NCBI GenBank assembly: GCA_051294375.1
Contig: CM119268.1
Span: 13,775,037 to 13,839,036 of the forward strand
From: Paraspadella gotoi
Taxonomy: Eukaryota > Chaetognatha
Reading direction: 5' to 3'
DNA length: 64,000 nt
The position numbers and the translations under genes are program-made. Of the stretch, positions 50,758-63,709 are shown piece after piece (positions within the stretch are counted from its first letter, which is position 1; each line of letters begins with the position of its first letter). Under the pieces are notes generated by a model that was given only the letters and a program-made list of their open reading frames with translations, had not been told where the DNA came from and made no database searches.

Positions 50758-51073
50758 CCACCAACCCCGCCCACTGGATGACAGCCACAGCCGGCGACGA
50801 GGACGTCGTCCGCGCCCTCCGCTGCAGCGTCCCCGTCGCCACGTGGGAGAAGTTAAAGAAACTCCGGCGCCTCTACGATCCTCCGTCGCGGGAAGAGAAG
50901 GACAAGAGAAATTGCATCTCGGCCAAATACGCCGATCGGGACGGAAGGCCCGTCACTGTGGGCGGGGCGGCGACGGCCGGGTCGGCGCCAGCCACGACGG
51001 CGGGAGTCGCTAGGAATCGGGCTCAGACCGGAAATAGTGCCGACGCGATCGGCAAGAACAGCGGAACGCCGTA
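50758..51073 (+). CDS. Unrecognised protein segment, exon 10
   Basis: The frame begins after AG at 50756-50757, or after the AG at 50748-50749 that ends a 20-A run, and runs in one frame to CCGTA|GTAAGT at 51073. The product includes DEDVVRALRCSVPVATWEKL and KKLRRLYDPPSREEKDKRN. If not spliced, the frame would stop at TAG overlapping the donor, followed directly by TAA. If spliced to 58800 in phase 2, the codon becomes TAC and the frame continues. The upstream boundary has a poor pyrimidine tract. Confidence 0.5.
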
Positions 51074-51300
51074 GTAAGTCGTTAAGGCGTACATACGAAT
51101 TCTTTTGTTTACAAGATTTTAATTCTTTTTTTGTCTAGTTCAAGTTACCTATAAAGTGATCAGCTTTTATATTCTTTTACACTCATTAATTAAAATCGTA
51201 TGAACTAGATTACTTCAAGATGTATTTTATAATATTGAGGAAAAAAATACAGCAACCAGAAAAAGCATAGACAAGCAACTAGGACAACGGACAAAATTTC

Positions 51301-54300
51301 CTAAACCCCAAATATTTTTCTGTCAATCACCATGGGGAGGTTGTACAGCAGCAAAACAATAAATATTATTAACAAAACGGCAATAAGGAGTCCAATTATC
51401 CACCACTTGTACTTTTTCCACAGTATAAATTTCAAAGTTTTGAATGGAGAAGTCATCCAATTGAAAGATGTCTCTGGCCTTTTGGGTGCATCCAAATGAG
51501 GAAACCTGTTGGGCTCTTGTTGTCCCAAACCAACTGGCAACTGCTCGGCCTCTGTCTCGCTCAACATCTGCAACTCCAACTCGAGTTTTGGAAAACTGGC
51601 GGGTTTATTGATCCCGTCGTATTGGTGGGGGATGAGAGGGAAAAATCCCTTGGTGCGCTTTGCTCGGAACAGATCGATAGAGGCCATTGATTCTAGGCTC
51701 TTCTCATCGCTTCCCAGGATGGATTCCAAGGTGCATTTCCCGGCGCTGGCCTTTGGCTTCAAAAACTTGGACAGATCTAAACGCACTGAGGCGAGAGCAT
51801 CATCCTTGGAAAATGTGTCGTTGTCCCAAATTTGAATATTGAGATACGGGTCAACCTTTGTCTCTGTCGCGTCAAGGCTCCAGAAATGATCTTTTTTCTT
51901 AAGCTGCATTTTATACTCTGAGGTCAGAAAATCAAAGGGGAACTCCATGCGCCAGTTGAAGTTTCCTTCTCCATCCAAACTGCGGTAGTGGACGTCGGTG
52001 GATTGCTCGTCATCCTCATAACCATCTAGAAATGCCTTTACATAAATGTCTGACATTTTTTCGCCAGTTATCGATTCATCGTCTAGTTCCACATCTATGG
52101 CATTGTAGACGACAAGTCTCAGAAACTGTTTGACCGATTGCCGTGGTGAAATGTTTACAGGTGGAGCAGGCGGTCCAAGGCTTTTTGGAAAGATATCCAC
52201 CCACATTCTCAGCTTGCCTTGTTCTCGAAAAGTGTCATTGGAAAGGCTTCTCGTTTCTACGTGATTTGGTACCAAACCAATGGCATTGAGTACATGCAAT
52301 GCTAACCTTTGCTTGGTGGGTCCCAAGTGCGGGTGCTTGCTCATATTTGGAGATTCAAATGAATCAATACTAAAAGTTCCGTCTCCAATTTGTAGAGCAT
52401 CCTCATTCACATACTGCGGGGGAGGCCAACTTCTCTTAGCACAGGTCTCCTCAAGTATCTCACCAGGCGTTTTTGAGTCACGCCATTTAAATTTGCCCTC
52501 GATTAAATACTGTTTTGGGAGTCCGCACGTTGCCCGATACTTTGTAGTCAATCGTTGCTCGAGGTCTATGGAAGTTGAGCCAATAAAGTCATCAATACCC
52601 ATTTTGTCAAAATCAAAAACACTAATGGTCAAGTCTTTCTCCTTGGGAATGTCTATTACTGTTTCATACATTAACCCAAAGATCGGGTTGAGTGTGTTTG
52701 GGACATAATTGTTTTGAGAGTCAAATTTTTGTGACCCTATGTCTATTTTTATATAGGGATCGGCTTTTCCATTTGAGTCTTTAGGGGCGAGATCTTCAGC
52801 ATCAATTATATAAACTCTAATCATGCATTCTCCAGCTGCCAGCACAGCATCATTCTGGAAATACAATTGTTCACTAGATTCAATCATTGGATAGGCTTTT
52901 ATTGCACCTTTAAATGTCCCTATAGTTTCAATGTCGCTGTCGTCTCCTTCATTTGTATACTCTTTCAACTCAAAATCTTGAGAAAAATCTCCAAAGTTAC
53001 TGGGAAAGTTTTTTTCAAGCTCGTTTTCATAAAAAGTTAGACTAAGATATCCAAATTTAGGAAAATTAATTTTTTCCATGATTCCCTTTGCATAGTAGTA
53101 ATTGGACCACCAATCAATGTTGTCAATTTCATCAGTCAATGTTTGCTTTTCAAATGCTGAGTCATTCCAGCTATCTTGATACACAACTTGGGAAATGACC
53201 AGTCCTCCCCCTTGGGCCTCAGTTGGATGAGGAACTAAAAATGGTTTGAGTTCTACAGTCGAAAACCCAACTTTTGGACGTCGACCAAATTCTCTATTGT
53301 CGCGAAGCACAATGTTTATTGGCGGACAAAACTCTGGAGCTTTGGGCAAATCTAAATTGAAACGGATAACAGTGTTTTCAAAATTGGGCATTTTTTTGAC
53401 ATTTTCAATAACGCCTGTTGATGAAAGGTTCCCACTTATGTCAAAATCTAGTGAGGGAGAGGAAATGGGTAAAAGTTGATAATTGCCAAGGTTTCTCATC
53501 CCAACGCAAAATATTTCAATGGACATTTTTTGAGTAACAGGCTTGACTGATGGTGGAACCATGAATAATTCAGTCCCTGGCTTATAAGGAGGAAGCATTG
53601 GCATTTCAAAAGATTCTTCAAGTATCAATTCTGATGCCATAAGTATTTTTCCTTTTTTCATGGATGCAAAATTGACCCACGTCAAATTTGGTCGAACTTC
53701 AGCTTCTTCCGATGTTATTTTTACCTGTGGGTGGTTTAAAACCCGAACTATGAGATCATCGCCGCCAACAGTGTCATGGTCGTACAATTCAATTGAGATT
53801 GTTGGAGGACTCAATTTAGTTTTGACAGCGGTGCCTTGGATGATGAGGTCATTAAACATTAAAGTTTGATCCCAAATAGGATTCGGAGTGTTTTCGATAA
53901 TCTCTGACGTTTTGCTGTTGTCCAGAAATGCAACCTGACAAAACGCATCGCTGTAACTGTCAGTATCCTTTGTCATTACATCTCTTGCCTTATACAGATA
54001 CACTCTCAATTGATATCGATGACACTCCTGCATCTGAAGATGTATTTTGGGAATAATGATCTTGATATCTTCTTCTTCATCGTCTTCATCAACCTTGATC
54101 TTAAACACGGGATCCTCTGCATTTTGGTCTACTTTAACCATTTTTCTACTCCATTTTCTGCGTCTAACCGAATCCAGGATCCTTTTTTTCTTATGAAACT
54201 TTGCATTGAATTGAAATGAAGCTGCATATTCCCAGTATTGCTGGTCATCTTCATCATCTTCTTCCTGATTGCTAACATCAACCCATTCCCTTGCCCTTGT

Positions 54301-57300
54301 CCATTGTTTGCGTCGTTTGGTGTGATAGACTCTTTCAGTGGGAGCCCAGTTTGGATTTAGACTTTTCCTCTCACAGTATTGCCAAGCGGATTCGTCGCAA
54401 GCCAGAAGAGTATTGACCTCCCATTCACCAGCCCACTTCCACCCTTTTGGTGGTGATTCCTCTTTTGTCATTGCATCGCCATTGGAATCGGTCCAGGGAT
54501 CATCGGGATCAGGTTTCCAATTTCCCCCTTTCTTCCTCACTTCATTTTCAAAGAGAACATGAGTTTCTGTGGAAATATTGGATTTCATTCTGGAAGCTAA
54601 AATATCGGACGAAGTTATACTCCAGTCACTATCCCATTCCCAGCCAACTGGCGTATTGAATGATTCTTTTGGAGTTTCAAATGAACAATATGCATCGGAA
54701 TATGCTGGATGTTGAATAGGTTCTTGCCAACCCGTTGGATACCATCGTTGGTTTTCAAAAACCTCAACTGAGATTGACATTTTGTTTACCTGAGTATCTA
54801 GGTATTTTTCTAGTTCTTTTTCTAACCCAAACCATATCGAAATCCTTATCTGTACTACTGCTTCATTTCGTAAATTATCCTTTGACATCTCGAGGTTAAT
54901 CAGATCCAAAGTTAGAATTTTTCCACATTTTGTTCCACAATTCTCTGTCGAGCTGGAGTAAAAACATTCATAAGCGGGAAGTCTTTTGAAGGCTTTCCTT
55001 TCATCATCAACTAACATCCAAATCATAACAAATGGAACACAGTTCTGAGCTTCCATACACAAATCATTGGTTCTTATACCAATTTCTTTTAAAGCCTCAA
55101 CTAATGTCATTTCATTCTCTTTTGATTGTGCGAGTTTTATTGCATCTTCTTGAATAATTTGTATTTGTGAGTATCGGAATTCAAACAATTTTTCATCAAG
55201 TTCTGTTAAATATTTAGCAGATTGCTTCAGGTGTGTCAAAAGGGAGAGTAATTTTATGCATCTGTTTTTAAAGTCGCGTAAAATGGACAAGATAAAGGAC
55301 CTCAATCTGGTATCTTCTTTGAGTATGAAAACGTCTATCATTTCTAGGTTTGAGTGAAAGAAATCCTTAAATTTTGTGAGAGCGTTCATCGCCTCTAACC
55401 TGAATGCAATGTCCTCCCAGTAGGAGTCTACAATACAAACTGGCTTTTCTTCATCCCAAGGTAGATGGTAATAACAGTTCCCGTCGTAAAAATTGTCGTA
55501 GTCTTGAGTTATAGATGAATTTGCCGGAATATCCTTGTTGAAAAAATTTCCGTAGGTTCCTATTGAAACCTCGAATTGAATCTTACTCTTTTTTTCCTTC
55601 ATAAGCGTCGCATTGTGAAAGACTGTGTGAAGCTTGTACTTTTTTCTGGAGAGCATTGGCTGGACCTTTTTTATAGCATCCGGATGAATTGGTTGATTAC
55701 TCTTCAATTGTAACTCAGTAAGCCTCTCGCCAATCTTAGTGGATATTTGTATCAATACCCTTCCTCTGTAGGCACAGCCGAGGATAGTTCCAAGAGCCAT
55801 CTTGGTGTGAACTTCGTCATCATTACCGGTAGATTTGTACTCACGCTCCGCTCCAAAAAAATTTTTGTAGCATGGGCCAAACGTTGGCAAGCACTTACCA
55901 GAAGCAGTTATCTCCTCAAATTCCAGGAATTCTGTGGCAATGAGATCGCCTGCTGTGATGTCATCGTGATCAATGAGCTTAAGGTATAAACGATTGGCAA
56001 CGGGTGGAAATTCACACTGAATTTTTAACTGTTCATACCACTCTGGTGTCGGATCAGAATTAATCACTTTTGTGGTCGCCTCTCTCCCAGCAAAGGAGAC
56101 CGTAAACTTCGGATCAACCCTAATCTTTTTTGAGTCGCTGTCATCTTTCCAAAAGGATAGCTTAGCCACAAAGTCTGAATCCATCTGCGGCAGGTCTTCT
56201 GCCTTGAAAACACTGATCGTAATCACTGCGGGGCACAGACTGACGCCCGATGAACGGAGAACATTCATTTCTACATCATCAAGAAGCGCATTTTCTGCCG
56301 GCATGTCTGGAAGCTGATCAAAGGGGCCAGCCACACTGATGCTAACCTTCAAATAGCCTATGCCGAGATAGTCTTCATTGCTTAGCAACAGCCACTTGTT
56401 GGCCAAGAGGTGCTTGTCGTGTTCGTAGATGAACCCAAGATCCGTCTTGAAATGGCCCAATTTTGCAAAGGCGCGGTCTTCGCCGCTGTCGAACACTTCC
56501 AACTCCACGAACTCGGAGAAGAAATCATTGGCGACCATGCAAATGCGGAACTCGATCCTCTCGTTGAAAAAAGGATTGTTGCTGCATTGAACGGCGTGCG
56601 TCCGCTTCCGTTTATCGGCAATCTTGACCTTGCAGATCGGCGATGGATCGTTGCCCTGGAGATGCCGACCTCGAATGACGCGAACCACGACGTGGAAATC
56701 GACGGGATTGTCGCCGAAACTGTGCTTGATCTGATCGACTGCCTCGTCGGCGGCGTTGGAGTCGATTTCGTCGTCCTTAGTGGAGACTCTTGGCCTTGTA
56801 GGGGCTTCCGGCGCAGCAGTCTTTGCCGTCTTGGCCGAGGAGGATTCTGAAGTCGATTTCGAGTAAAGGGCATCGATAGTCAACAAATAGCTGATGTTTG
56901 ACTCCAATTCGTTCCCGTCCTCGTTGACTAAAGTGACTTTTTTCATCTTGAGCGTCTTCTCGCCCCGCGTCGCAGTCTGGTCCAGCAGCGGGCCCATGCC
57001 GACACGGCACACCCCGATCACGTCGTCTTTGAAGGTGCGATGCTGCATTATGGTGATCGTGAGGATCTCCGCTGCGGCGAGAGGGCGTTCTGTGAGGTCG
57101 AATCTGTGAAAGTGAAAGCGTTGATCTAGTTTTTATTTCTGTAACGTTTAATAAATATTTTAGCTACAGGGTCTTTGCGATCGTTTGGGATTAACGTTGG
57201 GTCGTTCTAATTTGAAGTCAGGTAAAAGTCGATTAACTGATAACATTTTTAAAAATCTGTATTTTCAGGAGATACGAAAAATTCCCAAAAATATAAATAG

Positions 57301-57716
57301 GATTATTGCGAAATTAACACTTATTACTTGATAAGTCGTTTTTCTTTTAAATAGAAGATTAGTTCAGAAATGACCAAAATGACAATATGTATTCATTCAT
57401 AGGTATATATATACATATATATGTGCATGAATTTGTTTTATAATCATAGCAATTTCTTTTTTTGAAATTTATTCTTGCTTTTTTTAATTTTCTCTTTCTT
57501 GATGCATAACGTAATTTTCTCATGAAAAAAACATTTTCTGAACCTGAACTGCTTCGTCCATCTCGGGTTCGGATCCTCGCGGCGTTGAGACTCGAACGCC
57601 GCCTCGCGGAACTCGAGCCGCAAGTAGGCGTCGACGCCGTCGTCGGGGTCGTCAGCGATGGAGAGGTTGTTGGCGCCGGTGACCTGAACTCGGAGGGTCG
57701 TTGGAGCGGTGGACAT
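51301..57716 (-). CDS. Ferlin, type I (dysferlin/myoferlin/FER-1 family), 1,991 aa, two exons
   Basis: Exon 1 is 57716-57544 (MSTAPTTLRVQVTGANNLSI); a 440-bp GT-AG intron follows; exon 2 is 57103-51301 and ends with TAG. The junction falls inside C2A (KQF-R-FDLTERPLAAAE). The length is typical of ferlins. Approximate layout: C2A 1-115, C2B 190-305, C2C 345-455, FerA 620-690, FerB 750-845, DysF 845-980 (Trp pairs in GNWKPDPDDPW and PKGWKWAGEWEV), C2D 1085-1200, C2E 1250-1345, C2F 1480-1580, C2G 1715-1840, and a transmembrane helix 1960-1986 (WWIIGLLIAVLLIIFIVLLL) with a short luminal tail. C2F keeps the Asp set for calcium binding (KDSNGKADPY, FDFDKMGIDD). Ferlins bind membranes in a calcium-dependent way and act in vesicle fusion and membrane repair. 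The DysF region marks the type I branch. Having a single intron is unusual. The first 500 bp of exon 2 are much richer in G+C than the remainder. Confidence 0.95.
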
Positions 57717-58120
57717 GGCGTTGGTGTGGGTTGGATGTGTGTGTGTGTGTGTTGGATGTTGAAGACAGAGTTGGGGTGAAGCGCTTTTCGGTTGTTTCTT
57801 TTTGTTTGTTTTTTGTTTTTTTTCTAAGTTTCAGTTCGCGAAACTTTTGCAGCGTGTCGGCGTTACATTTTAATAAATAGTAGTATCTAAGAATAGGTTC
57901 ATATTAAAAAATAAATATTGATTTGAGAGTGTAAAAGAGGGAAAGACAGAAAGAGTCAGAAAAAGACAGAGATAAAAACAGATTGAAAAACCGAAATAGT
58001 AACGAAAAACAGAGATTGATAAAGTGACAGGAATCGCAATTGAATAATGTTCGTTCACAGAACCAAAAAATTGACAACGAATAAAAAAAACCAAACTCGG
58101 TGAAAATAATTCATCAAAGT

Positions 58121-58203
<83 letters not shown>

Positions 58204-58799
58204 TGTGTGTGTGTGTGATGTGTGTGTGTGTAAATGAATTATAGATATCAGTTATATCAGATAAATAGTGTAAAAATTGTCGATCGTTGCTGCAAGAGGT
58301 GAAATTCTTTGCTAAAAAAATGAGGAAGGGAGACAATCTCAAAAAAAAAAAAAAAAAACCAGTTTAAAGCCGGCATTTCTGTCTCTCTTCTCTTTCATAC
58401 AGTAACACGTAGTATACGCCCAAAAAAAGAATCAGGTTTTTGTATTAACCAAAATCGGTAAAGATTTATCGATGATCTTAAAAGGGAGAATGCGCAACCA
58501 AATCAAATTGAATTTATTGTACACCAAACAAGTCCGAGCGTTTTATTTTCAGTCGTTTGCAACAGTTTATCTTACATTATAAATCGATCTAGCGAATAAT
58601 TACAATTTTAAAAAGAGTAGTTCTCAGCATACTAGGCAATAATAGGCAATAATAGGCATACTTGGCATACTAGTAGGCATACCCAGCTGAAGGAAGCTCA
58701 AAATTTCCAAAATCACCCTTATCTAGATTTAAAAACATTGTAGCGATGAAATATGTAATATCACTATCAGATTCTACTTCCCCCCCCCCGTTTATTCAG
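57717..58799. other. Ferlin upstream region and probable host-gene intron
   Basis: Contains a GT run next to the ferlin start (57741-57752), a (GA)n plus (GT)n tract at 58121-58230, and short AATAGGC repeats near 58636-58675. No exon seen. The ferlin promoter must lie here. Confidence 0.5.
58121..58230. repeat. Compound (GA)n(GT)n microsatellite
   Basis: GA for about 80 bp followed by GTGTGT runs. Confidence 0.95.
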
Positions 58800-60273
58800 C
58801 TCAACTCTGAAATCAGTGGCAATCAACGGCAACAACACAATCGCTAATGAGAATTACAAAAACAGCGCTAAATCGAGAAACGCCCACGACGACGGTGGCG
58901 ACGATGACGAGGACGACGACGACGATCCCGAAAAAAAGGTGAGGAAAAGATGAAAGACGCTAATGTTCGAGCATCTCCGCATGTCACTAACATTTACGGA
59001 CAATAAAAGGATGCTTTTTTTCAGATATTGTTAAGTTTTTATTAGATAAAAAAATAAATATAATGTTGAAAATAATTTCTAGATATAAAGTCGTCATAAG
59101 GCAAGATCAAGGTCACCAACCGAGCAATTTAATGAAGACGAGTTCTACCTGTTTTGGGTGAAATGATAGAAGCCTGGCTTCGCTCCCTTACTTGTCCTTG
59201 GCAATTATATTTACCAGTTTATTTTAGTTTTACAATTTTAATTTCATAATTATGTAAAAGATAAATCATAAAAATTTACTGCTCAACAGTCTGCAGTCAA
59301 AAGTAACAAAATTTGTTAAATTAAATGTCATATTTAAGTTTATCCTATGTTCACATGTTTACATTTTTAGCTCCGCGGATCCCGACCTCCTCCCAAGACC
59401 GCCAGCGCTACCAAACGGCACCGAACGAAAGTAGTCGGAGACGGCGGCGATGGTGTAAACAAAAGGGAAGCGGAGGATTTTCGCTTACGTCGATTAGTGA
59501 AGTCTTCGGATTCGGGACGGGTCTCCTCCAGCGGAAGCGAGGGTCGTGATACAACGGACAGCGACAACACCTCCAGCTGTGGTGATTAGTTTAATTTACT
59601 ATATGTATTCATCAGCAATTTGCTTAAAAAAATCAAGGCCAAAATTACATCGGAACTCTTTTTTTTTTAATTCCGCAGGCGGCGGCTGCGCGGCAACAAA
59701 GTTCGCCACCAGATTCCATCCCTTACCTCAAGGCGCCGAGCCCGTTCACTTGTCCCGCGTGAATTTGGGTCAGTTCGGTGCGTTGATCGGAAGTCGGACG
59801 GAACCGACCAAGGCCGAAGAATCTCGAAAAGTCAAGTCCAAGCACGGAAAAGGTTGAGTTTCGTCCGATTGCTTGGTCTACGCTCACTTTCTTAGAACTA
59901 ACCCATCGTCCTTTTTTTTTTTCTTCAAAGATCCCTCAGCCTCCGAAGCTCCTCGCCCCCACGCCCCCCTCCGCCGGGAAAACAGCCTCAGCAACGGCGT
60001 CCACCGAAAAGGCGGATCCAAGTCGGCCGCCGGGAGTGGTGGAAAACTTTCGGGTAAGGTGGTATTCGTTGCTTAAATTTATTTTTATTTTCTTCTGTCA
60101 CCCCTTCTCCAAATTATTCCCCAGACCCGAAGTACCTCGACCCCCTTCTCGGCGCGCCCTCGTCTTTCAACTCTCGCGTCGCCGAGATCGCGTCTCTAGA
60201 GAGCGAGACGCTGAGATGGGAGAGGACCAGGAAGAACAAGAAGAAGAATGTCAAGGAGAAGGAGAAGGAGTGA
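58800..60273 (+). CDS. Unrecognised basic/Ser-rich protein, C-terminal exons 11-15
   Basis: Five exons, 58800-58938, 59371-59581, 59679-59852, 59931-60053 and 60125-60273 (TGA 60271-60273), all GT-AG and all in phase (entry phases 2, 0, 1, 1, 1). Exon 11 needs one base to complete a codon, which exon 10 supplies. The product has an acidic run (DDDEDDDDDPEKK), a Ser-rich stretch (VKSSDSGRVSSSGSEG), and RVNLGQFGALIGSRTEPTKA. It ends with a well-formed tail (YLDPLLGAPSSFNSRVAEIA, then SLESETLRWERTRKNKKK). The tail looks like a short conserved helix, but I cannot name the family. Confidence 0.7.
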
Positions 60274-61911
60274 GAGAAGAAGGAGAAGGCGGGAAGCAGA
60301 AGAAGAATAAGATTTTAAGGAGAAGAGTTTCAGAATGTAAAGAACAATGTCGTGAAAAAGTTGATTAGGATAAGGATATCCAAGATTTAGAGTTAGACAG
60401 GAACTAGGAGATGAAAAGGAAGGATTTCTAAAAGTGAAATTGATTAGCAAACACGAAAAGAACCCGACCAGTGAGCGCATCATGAAAGTAATTAATGATT
60501 GCGCTATCCTCCAGTCATTAGGCGCCAGTTCTGCAAAATGTGACCGCTACTTGGAATTTGCAATTACTAATGTGCCTCGTGTTTCTCATCTTTGTCGAAA
60601 TTTCGAAATGTTAGGAATTCAATTTAACTTATCTCAAACTAGATGTCGTTACCATCTTATTCGGTCACAAATTCGATAACATTCGATTCAAATGATTTTT
60701 AGATTCATTAACTTTAGCGAAAAATGTTTTTTCCAAAATAATTTACTCGAGATGTATCTTATCTTGCCGCGCCGTTTTAATTTATCTGTCGCCAATTTTG
60801 ATTAGAAAACAATTGCAATTCAACTCTTGGTTTTCTGGGTAGAAGGTCAGAAAGATAGAAAATATAGTTGTCGAGAAATGGTTTGTTTCATTCATTTAGA
60901 AACGAGCTTGATTTATAAAATTTAACTCTCGCCTTTACAATCTAAATTCATTGAAAGTCGAAAAAATTCATCGAAGAATTAAAGTAATACTTATCGACTT
61001 CTCCGTTTACGTATATGGCTGACTTTCCAAAAGATATTAAATTACAAAAATAAACGTAAGATCTTTTATTAAATCAAAATAGAAAATATCATAAAAATGA
61101 TAACACTGTCGGGACCAATTTTATAAAAGGGTCCTTTTACCCGGAATACCAGTCAATGTTAATGAGATCTGTTTCTTTTTTTTTTTTTTTTTATTCGGTA
61201 GGATTCGTTGTCTAACTTGACATTTCGCTGCTAGTTTAAGGCTAGAAAAGCTGTTTAATTATGTATCACCTTTTACGTCTAAAACTATTCAGATATACAT
61301 AGTTTACATACACAGACTATATTAAAGAAAAAAACAAAAAATTCGAAAAGCTTCCAACCGTAACAAAGCCTGTGTCCAGTCAAGGAGTAAGAAAAGCTTG
61401 TTTATTAAAAGAATGAATAATTTTATATCGATTGTACCGATTTCATCAAAATGTCTAATGTTCATTTGTTGTCTTTTGATATCTGTGTTTTCCTCCTCCG
61501 AAAAGGGAAGTGTAGAGATCCTCGTCTTCCGACTGACTCATCGAGTGACGAGTCATCACTTTACCGTTGGATCCCGTGACTTGAGTCTGTTGGGATCAAT
61601 AAAATACATGAAACAAACGAACAAAGACTTTTTTAAAGAGGTCTTTGCGGATTCTCGCCTCTGGGTCGAGTATTCTGTAAACCGGAAGCGCCCGAAAAAC
61701 GGCGGATTTGTCTCGGGGGTTTACGTGTGAGGGAAGGCGTTTCAAACTGTCATGGAAGGAAAGAATGACATTTATGAAAGAAGATAATAAAAAAAATCTT
61801 AAAAGCATAAGGATCAAGCCATGATGATAGTCATTCATTGAGCGATGATAGTCATTCATTGACGCGATGAATCATTCATCGTAAATAAAACAAACAAATG
61901 CGTGTATGAGT

Positions 61912-61913
<2 letters not shown>
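60274..61913. other. Intergenic
   Basis: GA/AAG-rich sequence follows the stop codon to about 60335. AT-rich DNA follows, with a poly-T run at 61172-61192. No gene recognised. A dispersed repeat begins near 61366. Confidence 0.5.
61366..61448. repeat. Dispersed repeat R1, copy 1
   Basis: From AAGCCTGTGTCCAGTCAAGG to GATTGTACCGATTTCATC. The diverged second copy is at 63793-63856 (AAGCCTGTTCAAAGTCAGGG to GGTTGTACCAATTTCAT), in the same orientation. Confidence 0.75.

Positions 61914-61947
<34 letters not shown>
61914..61947. repeat. (GA)n microsatellite
   Basis: About 34 bp of GA followed by GGCTGGACAG, a short phrase that also ends the purine tracts of both R2 copies. Confidence 0.9.
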
Positions 61948-62007
61948 CTGGACAGTTTTCCCGCCAACGAAACGTCTATAAAGAATAATTCAGAATTTTT
62001 AGGGAAA

Positions 62008-62215
62008 AAATCCACGAAAATCTCGGATGTAAATTTGGTTTTGTATTGAGAAAAAAAGCGCGGAATAAATGGCGATAATAAAAGTTTTTAGAAGGAAAAA
62101 AAAAGAGAGAGAGAGAAGAGAAAGAGAGAGAGAGAAGCTGGACAGCCGCTGGACGCCGCCTAGACCGCCGCTGCAGAGCTGAACTTATTTTCCGACGAAT
62201 ATGAGTAGGGACGAA
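62008..62215. repeat. Direct repeat R2, copy 1
   Basis: TCCACGAAAATCTCGGATGT, then TTTTGTATTGAGAAAAAA, then a purine-rich AGAGA tract, then AAGCTGGACAGC and GAGCTGAACTTATTTTC. Copy 2 (62985-63235) has the same order of blocks about 980 bp further on. Confidence 0.8.
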
Positions 62216-62984
62216 CTCTTTTCCTTTCTATAAAAAAAATATTACAAAATAAATATTTGGTATAGAGCCATATAAGAAATTTTTGTACATTGAAAGTAAA
62301 CTTAAAAATGCATAAATTTTTCGTTTGAGCATGTCCCATACTAAATTTTTGATTCACCCCATTGAGGGGGCTACCCCTATTCAGAAGAAAAAAAACTAAA
62401 CTCTTTTCAATAATAATGATCCAAAATTATAATCCCTATTAACAAAATATATAGTTGAAAATACTCAGTTAACGACTATGATATTTTTAACTTCCAAATA
62501 TTTTTTTACTTATCAAAAAAAAATTTTATTTCCTCATTTTAAAAAAATTTAATCTTGAATGAAATTTTTGATTGTTCTTTTTTTAGGAAGAAACCAGACC
62601 GAGGTCAAATTTTATATTGCATATTTAATTAATTTATAAATAGTTATCACAACTCAAATAATTATTATTTTAAAAAAAGATAAAATTATTAAATATATAC
62701 ACTTAAATATTTATAAATTTAATAATAATATAAATTATCAGAATAACAAAAAAAGTAATGTTTAATTTGACTATATCTCTCTTATCAACTCCTATTTTAG
62801 ATATAATTTCGCCAATAGTGGGCCAACCGGTTTAAATTACAATAATAAATAATACAAATTCATTTTTTTTAAATGTAATGCATATTGTTTGGCGAAAGTG
62901 CTGCATATATGATAAGTCTACATTAGCTGATTTATATGTGACAATGCATGTCAATATAAATTATTCTTCACCTTTTTAAAAATG
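62216..62984. other. AT-rich DNA between the two R2 copies
   Basis: Extremely AT-rich with no open frame of note. No polyprotein sequence is present. Confidence 0.6.
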
Positions 62985-63235
62985 TATCCACAAAAATCTC
63001 GGATGTAAATTTGGGATTTTGTATTGAGAAAAAAGCCCCGAATAATAGATTTCAGAAAGAAAAACATAATTATAATTTTTTAAAAAAAAGAACGATCACG
63101 CAAGAGATCGTAAAGAGAGAAAGAGACAGAAAGAGAAAGAAGAGAGAAAAGAGAGAGAGAAATAGAAACAAAGCTGGACAGCTGCTTGAAGGCCGTTGTA
63201 CAGTCAGTGCAGAAACTGAACTCGTTTTTTCTGAA
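62985..63235. repeat. Direct repeat R2, copy 2
   Basis: TCCACAAAAATCTCGGATGT, TTTTGTATTGAGAAAAAA, a purine tract with GAGACAGAAAGAG, AAGCTGGACAGC and GAAACTGAACTCGTTTTT. It is diverged from copy 1 mainly by indels in A and GA runs. Confidence 0.8.
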
Positions 63236-63709
63236 ATAAAAGAATAAAAGAAATAAAAGAAATAAAGAAAGGCAAAAAATGTTACAATGGTTTACAATTT
63301 GAAATTTTTCCAATTTTTTCCAATCGCAGCTTGTAAAAGATTTTATTTTTATTTGTATTAAAATTAAGATATAGCTTCTCATTAAAAATTTATTTTGAGT
63401 TCCCATTTTTATTAGAGATTTAAAAAAAAATTTTAAATTTTATCTTCAATATTATATACTGCAATATGTAAATTAGATTAAAGCATTTCTATATACTAAT
63501 TTGGATATGATAATGAGTACTATTAATCTCATTTGCATATTACAGTAAATCATAATGATTACTTTTGTAAAACTTTATCATAATTCATAATAATTTTATT
63601 TTTAAAAAAAACGGTAAGTCACAGCCAAACCTATAAAAGCGTAGTAGTTTTTATATAGAAAAACAGCGTGACGACGACTACGTCACAAAGAAGCTCACCC
63701 GAATGAATA

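Noticed and set aside
56382-56873. 163-codon second minus frame and 146-codon plus frame over the ferlin C2B region
   Set aside because: The annotated ferlin frame there encodes a clear C2B domain. The others are open only because this part is GC-rich.
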